Assembly (NCBI GenBank): GCA_017303485.1
Contig: JAFLCY010000010.1
Coordinates: 1 to 60,164, forward strand
Origin: Rhodobacterales bacterium
GTDB lineage: Bacteria; Pseudomonadota; Alphaproteobacteria; Rhodobacterales; Rhodobacteraceae
DNA: 60,164 bases
Direction: 5' to 3'
The notes under the pieces were generated by a model. It was not told the DNA's origin. It was given only the letters and a program-made list of their open reading frames with translations, and searched no databases. Below, piece by piece: positions 56,259 through 60,164 of the stretch; within the stretch, counting starts at the first letter, position 1; every line of letters begins with the position of its first letter. The translations under genes and the position numbers were made by a program.

Positions 56259-57467
56259 ATGCCCACACCGTACATTCACAACAGACTCCCCGAACATGCC
56301 CTGCCGCTTGAGGCAGGCGACGCGGAGACCTTGGGCGTTGCCGCGGCGGACCGGGTCGTTCGGGCGCTGGCTCTTCGCGAAAATTCCGGCGCGACGCCGC
56401 TGCATGCCCTGCCGGGACTGGCCAGGCAGTTGGGACTTGGATCGCTGCATCTCAAGGACGAAGGCTACCGACTTGGTCTGGGCAGTTTCAAGGCACTTGG
56501 CGGCGCCTATGCCCTGATGGTGCTGGTCAAGGAAGAGGCCGAGCGCCGTCTTGGCCGCAGCGTGGTGATCGACGAACTGATGTCGGACGAGGTCCGCGCC
56601 GTCGCCGCCAAGATGACTTTTGCCTGCGCCACCGATGGCAACCATGGCCGCTCGGTCGCGCAAGGCGCACAGCTGATGGGTGCCGAGGCCAGGATTTTTG
56701 TGCATTCCGGCGTCAGCGACGCGCGGATTGCCGCGATTGCGGCCTTTGGCGCCGAGATGATCCGCGTCAAAGGCAATTACGACGAGTCGGTGGCCGAGGC
56801 CTCGCGGGTGGCCGAGACACAGGGCTGGACCGTGCTGTCGGACACATCCTGGCCCGGCTACGAATATATTCCCGGCCTGGTCTCACAAGGCTACACCGCA
56901 ATGGTGCGCGAAATCCTGGCCGAACTGCCTGAACCACCGACCCATGTCTTCCTTCAGGCCGGAGTAGGCGGTTTCGCCGCCGCCATCGCTGGGCACATGG
57001 CGGTGGTGCTGGGGGACAGGCGCCCGCATGTCACCGTGGTCGACCCTGCCCGCGCCGCCTGCCTTTACGAAAGCGCCAAGGCCGGCAAGCCCGTCAAGGT
57101 TGCCGAGAGCGTGCCGACTGTCATGGCCATGCTGGAATGCTATGAGCCGTCGCTGGTCGCCTTCCGTATTCTGTCACGGGTGGCCGACGGCTTCATGACC
57201 GTGGGCGAAGACAGCGCGCCTGAGGTGATGCACCGCCTGGCGGCGCCGGTCGATGGCGATCCGGCGGTGGTCGCGGGCGAAAGCGGCGGCGCGGGCCTTG
57301 CCGGTGTCATCAGCGTGCTGCGTGACCCCAAACTCGCCAAAGAGATCGGTCTTGGCCCAGCCTCGCGGGTTCTGGTGATCAACACCGAAGGCGCAACCGA
57401 TCCCGCGCTTTATGAGCGGATCGTCGGGCGCAGCCCGGCCGCCGTCCTGGGAAAGGTGCCGGCATGA
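56259..57467 (+). CDS. Diaminopropionate ammonia-lyase family PLP enzyme
   Basis: 402 aa, close to the length of E. coli YgeX. The PLP-binding Lys is in LGSFKALGGAYAL (near residue 77), and ATDGNHGRSVA and GVGGFAAAIAGH bind the cofactor. GESGGAGLAG is near the end. Known members deaminate 2,3-diaminopropionate to pyruvate and two ammonia. The start is ATG 56259 after AAAAGGAG. The stop overlaps the next gene (ATGA). Confidence 0.87.
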   Translation: MPTPYIHNRLPEHALPLEAGDAETLGVAAADRVVRALALRENSGATPLHALPGLARQLGLGSLHLKDEGYRLGLGSFKALGGAYALMVLVKEEAERRLGRSVVIDELMSDEVRAVAAKMTFACATDGNHGRSVAQGAQLMGAEARIFVHSGVSDARIAAIAAFGAEMIRVKGNYDESVAEASRVAETQGWTVLSDTSWPGYEYIPGLVSQGYTAMVREILAELPEPPTHVFLQAGVGGFAAAIAGHMAVVLGDRRPHVTVVDPARAACLYESAKAGKPVKVAESVPTVMAMLECYEPSLVAFRILSRVADGFMTVGEDSAPEVMHRLAAPVDGDPAVVAGESGGAGLAGVISVLRDPKLAKEIGLGPASRVLVINTEGATDPALYERIVGRSPAAVLGKVPA

Positions 57468-58684
57468 GCCTCGCCATCGATCCGGTTCGGTTGATTGCGC
57501 GGCTGCAGGAACTGGGCGCAACCGGCCGCGATGAGGCCGGGCGGCTTTGCCGGGTTGCCGCCACCGATGCCGACAAGGCGGGCCGCGACCTGTTCTGCCG
57601 CTGGCTTGCCGAAGCCGGTCTGCGCACCGAGATTGACCAGATCGGCAACATCTATGGCATCTGGGCGCCCGAAGGGGTTGCGGGGAATCCGGTCATGGTC
57701 GGCTCGCATATCGACACTGTGATCGACGCGGGAATCTATGACGGCTGCTATGGCGTCCTGTCGGGTCTGGCCGTGATCGAAGCGATAAAGGCCGCCGGTC
57801 TGCGGCCCGCCCGGCCAATTGCCGTTGTCGCCTTCACCAACGAGGAAGGCGTCCGTTATGCCCCCGACATGATGGGCAGCCTTGTCACCGCCGGGGGCTT
57901 GGCCACCGCTGCGGCACTGGCCACCGTCGGCACCGATGGCATCTCCCTTGGCGCCGAACTGGCGCGCATCGGCTACGCCGGTTCGCTTGAGCCAGGGTTC
58001 CTGAAGCCCCATGCCTATGTTGAACTGCATGTCGAGCAAGGCCCCGTGCTGGAGGCAGAGGGTCTGCCGCTTGGCGCGGTGGAGACTCTGCAAGGGATTT
58101 CCTGGCAGAAGGTGACCATCGGGGGCACGGCGAACCACGCCGGCACCACACCGATGTCGATGCGTCAGGATGCGGGAATTGCCGCCGCACGGACCCTCGC
58201 CTTTCTTGACCAGCTTGCCCGCACGACCGACGGCGCCGTGGCGACCGTCGGCACGATCACGTTCCAACCGAACGCGATCAACGTGATCCCCTCCTCGGCC
58301 GGCTTCACCGTTGACATGCGCAACCCGGACGAGGCGCGGCTGCAGGGTCAGGAAGCGGCGCTGGAGAAATTCCTGGACGGGTTGCGCGGCGAAGGCTTCA
58401 CGGTCACGACTGAACGCCTCGCGCGGTTCCAGCCCGTGACCTTCGCACCCGAAATCGTCGCTTCCATCGAGGACTCCGCTGCACAGCGTCAACTCGCCTG
58501 TCGCCGCATGACCTCGGGTGCGGGCCACGACGCGCAGATGATCGCGCGGATCGCGCCATCGGCGATGATCTTCGTGCCGTCGAAGGGCGGGATCAGCCAC
58601 AACCCGGCGGAATTCACTGCCGAAAGCGACCTGATCGCAGGGGCCAATGTTCTGCTCGATGTTGTAAGGAAGCTCAGCCAATGA
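57464..58684 (+). CDS. Zn-dependent hydantoinase/carbamoylase-family amidase
   Basis: 406 aa. Metal ligands are in GSHIDTVIDAGIYDG and FTNEEGVRYAPDMMGS, a further His in VELHVEQGPVLE, and the C-terminal TSGAGHDAQMIARIAPSAMIFVPSKGGISHNPAEFT block. The family includes N-carbamoyl-L-amino-acid hydrolase, beta-ureidopropionase-like and allantoate amidohydrolases. It therefore probably removes a carbamoyl or ureido group from an amino acid. It overlaps both neighbours by four bases. Confidence 0.9.
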   Translation: MSLAIDPVRLIARLQELGATGRDEAGRLCRVAATDADKAGRDLFCRWLAEAGLRTEIDQIGNIYGIWAPEGVAGNPVMVGSHIDTVIDAGIYDGCYGVLSGLAVIEAIKAAGLRPARPIAVVAFTNEEGVRYAPDMMGSLVTAGGLATAAALATVGTDGISLGAELARIGYAGSLEPGFLKPHAYVELHVEQGPVLEAEGLPLGAVETLQGISWQKVTIGGTANHAGTTPMSMRQDAGIAAARTLAFLDQLARTTDGAVATVGTITFQPNAINVIPSSAGFTVDMRNPDEARLQGQEAALEKFLDGLRGEGFTVTTERLARFQPVTFAPEIVASIEDSAAQRQLACRRMTSGAGHDAQMIARIAPSAMIFVPSKGGISHNPAEFTAESDLIAGANVLLDVVRKLSQ

Positions 58685-59883
58685 CCGACCTGAACCAGAT
58701 TCATGCCCAGATGACAGAGTGGCGGCGAGATTTCCATCGCCATCCCGAATTTGGCTTTGAGGAAAGCCGCACGGCAGCAATCGTGGCCGAAAAGCTGCGC
58801 GGCTACGGCGTCGAGGTGGCTACGGGCATCGGCGGCACCGGCGTGGTCGGCACGCTCAAGCGCGGCACTTCGAACCGCGCCATCGCGTTGCGGGCCGACA
58901 TGGATGCGCTTCGCATCCCCGAAGCAACCGGCAAGGACTATGCCTCGGTCAATTCCGGCGTGATGCACGCCTGTGGCCATGACGGACACGTTTCGATGCT
59001 GCTTGGCGCAGCGAAGATGCTGGCTGAACAGGGTGGCTTCGACGGCACGATCCGCTTCATTTTCCAGCCGGCGGAGGAATGGGGCAAGGGCGCACTTGCG
59101 ATGCTGAATGACGGGCTGATGTCCCGATTTCCTTTTGACGAGATCTACGGCATCCACAACATGCCGGGCTATGCCGTCGGCCAGTTCCGCACCAAGTCCG
59201 GCGCCTTCATGTCAGCCGAGGATAATTTCGAGATCATCCTCAAGGGCACCGGCGGCCATGCCTCGCGGCCCGACACCACGCGCGAGGTGCTGGTTGCTGC
59301 CTGTGCCACGGTGATCAACCTGCAGACCATCGTTGCACGGAGGTTGAGCCCAACTGATATTGCAGTCGTCTCGGTCACGGAACTGCTGACCGATGGTGTG
59401 CGCAACGCGCTGCCGGGTACTGCTCGCATCTTGGGTGACACCCGGAGTTTCCGCGCTGAGGTGTCGGCCGAGATTGAAAAGCAGATGCACATCATTGCCA
59501 GGGGAACAGCCGATACCTACAACCTTGACGTCGAGATCATTTACACGCGCGAATTCATCCCGACCGTGAACGATGCAGTTCTGACGTCCGAGGCCCTTTC
59601 AGCAGCACAGGCGATCTTCGGCGCGGAAAATACTGCCGAGCTGGATGCGCCCGTCGGCGGATCGGAAGACTTTGCGCAGCTCCTGCAGCATGCGCCGGGC
59701 TGTTTCGTCAACCTTGGCAATGGCGAAAACTCCGCACCGCTGCACAATCCGACTTATGACTTCAACGATGCCGGCCTGATCCACGGCGCCCTCTTCCACG
59801 CCACCATCGCCCGCAGGCGTCTGCCGGTCATCCGACGCGGGGCGGGACAAGAAGAAACGGCCGCGACGCAGCGGCCATCCTGA
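58681..59883 (+). CDS. M20-family amidohydrolase (aminoacylase/hippurate hydrolase type)
   Basis: 400 aa. WRRDFHRHPEFGFEESRTAAIV opens the protein, MHACGHDGHVSMLLGAAKML and FIFQPAEEWGKGA carry metal ligands, and GSEDFAQLL is near the end. These enzymes release an acyl group from N-acyl amino acids or related amides. The ATG overlaps the previous stop. Unlike amidase 57464-58684, the fold is of the hippurate-hydrolase subfamily. Confidence 0.92.
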   Translation: MTDLNQIHAQMTEWRRDFHRHPEFGFEESRTAAIVAEKLRGYGVEVATGIGGTGVVGTLKRGTSNRAIALRADMDALRIPEATGKDYASVNSGVMHACGHDGHVSMLLGAAKMLAEQGGFDGTIRFIFQPAEEWGKGALAMLNDGLMSRFPFDEIYGIHNMPGYAVGQFRTKSGAFMSAEDNFEIILKGTGGHASRPDTTREVLVAACATVINLQTIVARRLSPTDIAVVSVTELLTDGVRNALPGTARILGDTRSFRAEVSAEIEKQMHIIARGTADTYNLDVEIIYTREFIPTVNDAVLTSEALSAAQAIFGAENTAELDAPVGGSEDFAQLLQHAPGCFVNLGNGENSAPLHNPTYDFNDAGLIHGALFHATIARRRLPVIRRGAGQEETAATQRPS

Positions 59884-59954
59884 CACTCCGGTCAACTCAC
59901 TGTTTCAGGCGCCGCGTAAAACGTTGACCAGGCGTTGACAAGAATTCCAAAAGC

Positions 59955-59980
59955 AAAAACCAGACGGTTTACGTCTGGTT
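59955..59980 (-). terminator. Intrinsic terminator of the initiator tRNA gene
   Basis: On the minus strand AACCAGACG (59980-59972), loop TAAAC, CGTCTGGTT (59966-59958), then TTTTG. A 9-bp stem with a short T-run, lying 28 bases downstream of the tRNA 3' end. It may also stop transcripts coming from the M20 gene. Confidence 0.8.
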
Positions 59981-60007
59981 CTAACTTGTTGATTTATTAA
60001 GGATTTT

Positions 60008-60084
<77 letters not shown>

Positions 60085-60164
60085 ACGCTTTGTTGCAGGG
60101 GTTCCGCTGCATCCCGGTGTTTTTGCGTTTGTCCGTCCTCGAAGGCGAGACCTTCTGCGGGCGG

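Noticed and set aside
59891..59938. GTTGAC direct repeats and an inverted GTCAAC after the M20 gene
   Set aside because: Six-base repeats with irregular spacing between converging transcripts; too short to assign as an operator or attachment site.

Overview
The window looks like a chromosomal segment of a GC-rich alphaproteobacterium of the Rhodobacteraceae (Rhodobacter, Gemmobacter or Tabrizicola-like). The evidence is a complete gene transfer agent (GTA) structural cluster in Rhodobacter capsulatus order, lying between mltG and cysE. In addition, the pyruvate dehydrogenase E1-beta carries its own lipoyl domain, and an ftsB-like gene directly precedes pdhABC. Genus and species cannot be decided from the sequence alone.

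Layout. Positions 1-13.1 kb hold central-metabolism and housekeeping genes: a transporter 3' end, eno, an FAD oxidoreductase, an AI-2E-type permease, an RluE-like pseudouridine synthase, a fatty-acid desaturase, rarD, anmK, tyrS, two tandem cyclophilins, pgk and a class I fructose-bisphosphate aldolase. An ftsB-like gene and pdhABC follow (13.2-17.5 kb), with an unusual upstream region rich in palindromes. A minus-strand phospholipid operon (plsC, cdsA, CDP-alcohol transferase; 17.6-19.8 kb) and cysE come next. The GTA cluster (20.8-34.6 kb, minus strand) runs from g1 (small terminase) to g15 (megatron) with every frame intact. Upstream of it, also on the minus strand, are mltG and a fatty-acid synthesis cluster (fabD, fabG, acpP, fabF) interrupted by an agmatinase-like gene and an MDR oxidoreductase. 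An atypical SDR lies beyond fabD.

The plus strand then carries a translationally coupled five-gene envelope-glycan operon (42.7-48.3 kb). After it comes a histidine-utilisation locus (hutC, divergent hutF, hutI, hutH, hutU and a decayed hutD). A putative catabolic operon follows: an Lrp/AsnC regulator, a diaminopropionate ammonia-lyase, a carbamoylase/allantoate-type amidase and an M20 amidohydrolase. The window ends with an initiator tRNA-Met gene on the minus strand; nothing was recognised in the last 80 bases.

How the parts work together. Eno, Pgk, Fba and PDH cover lower glycolysis and entry to the TCA cycle. FabD, FabG, AcpP and FabF make acyl chains that the PlsC-CdsA-CDP-alcohol transferase operon could use. 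The hut genes convert histidine to N-formylglutamate by the HutF branch; no hutG is in the window. The GTA genes encode a small tailed, phage-like DNA-transfer particle.

Non-coding signals of most interest are: an intrinsic terminator inside the apparent GTA leader; a hairpin that would mask the cysE ribosome-binding site; matched palindromes in the pdhB and pdhC linker coding regions; an 11-bp-phased GTATG array upstream of pdhA; and a 9-4-9 palindrome between hutF and hutI. No stretch longer than 300 bases lacks a gene except 55135-55601, which holds the hutD remnant.
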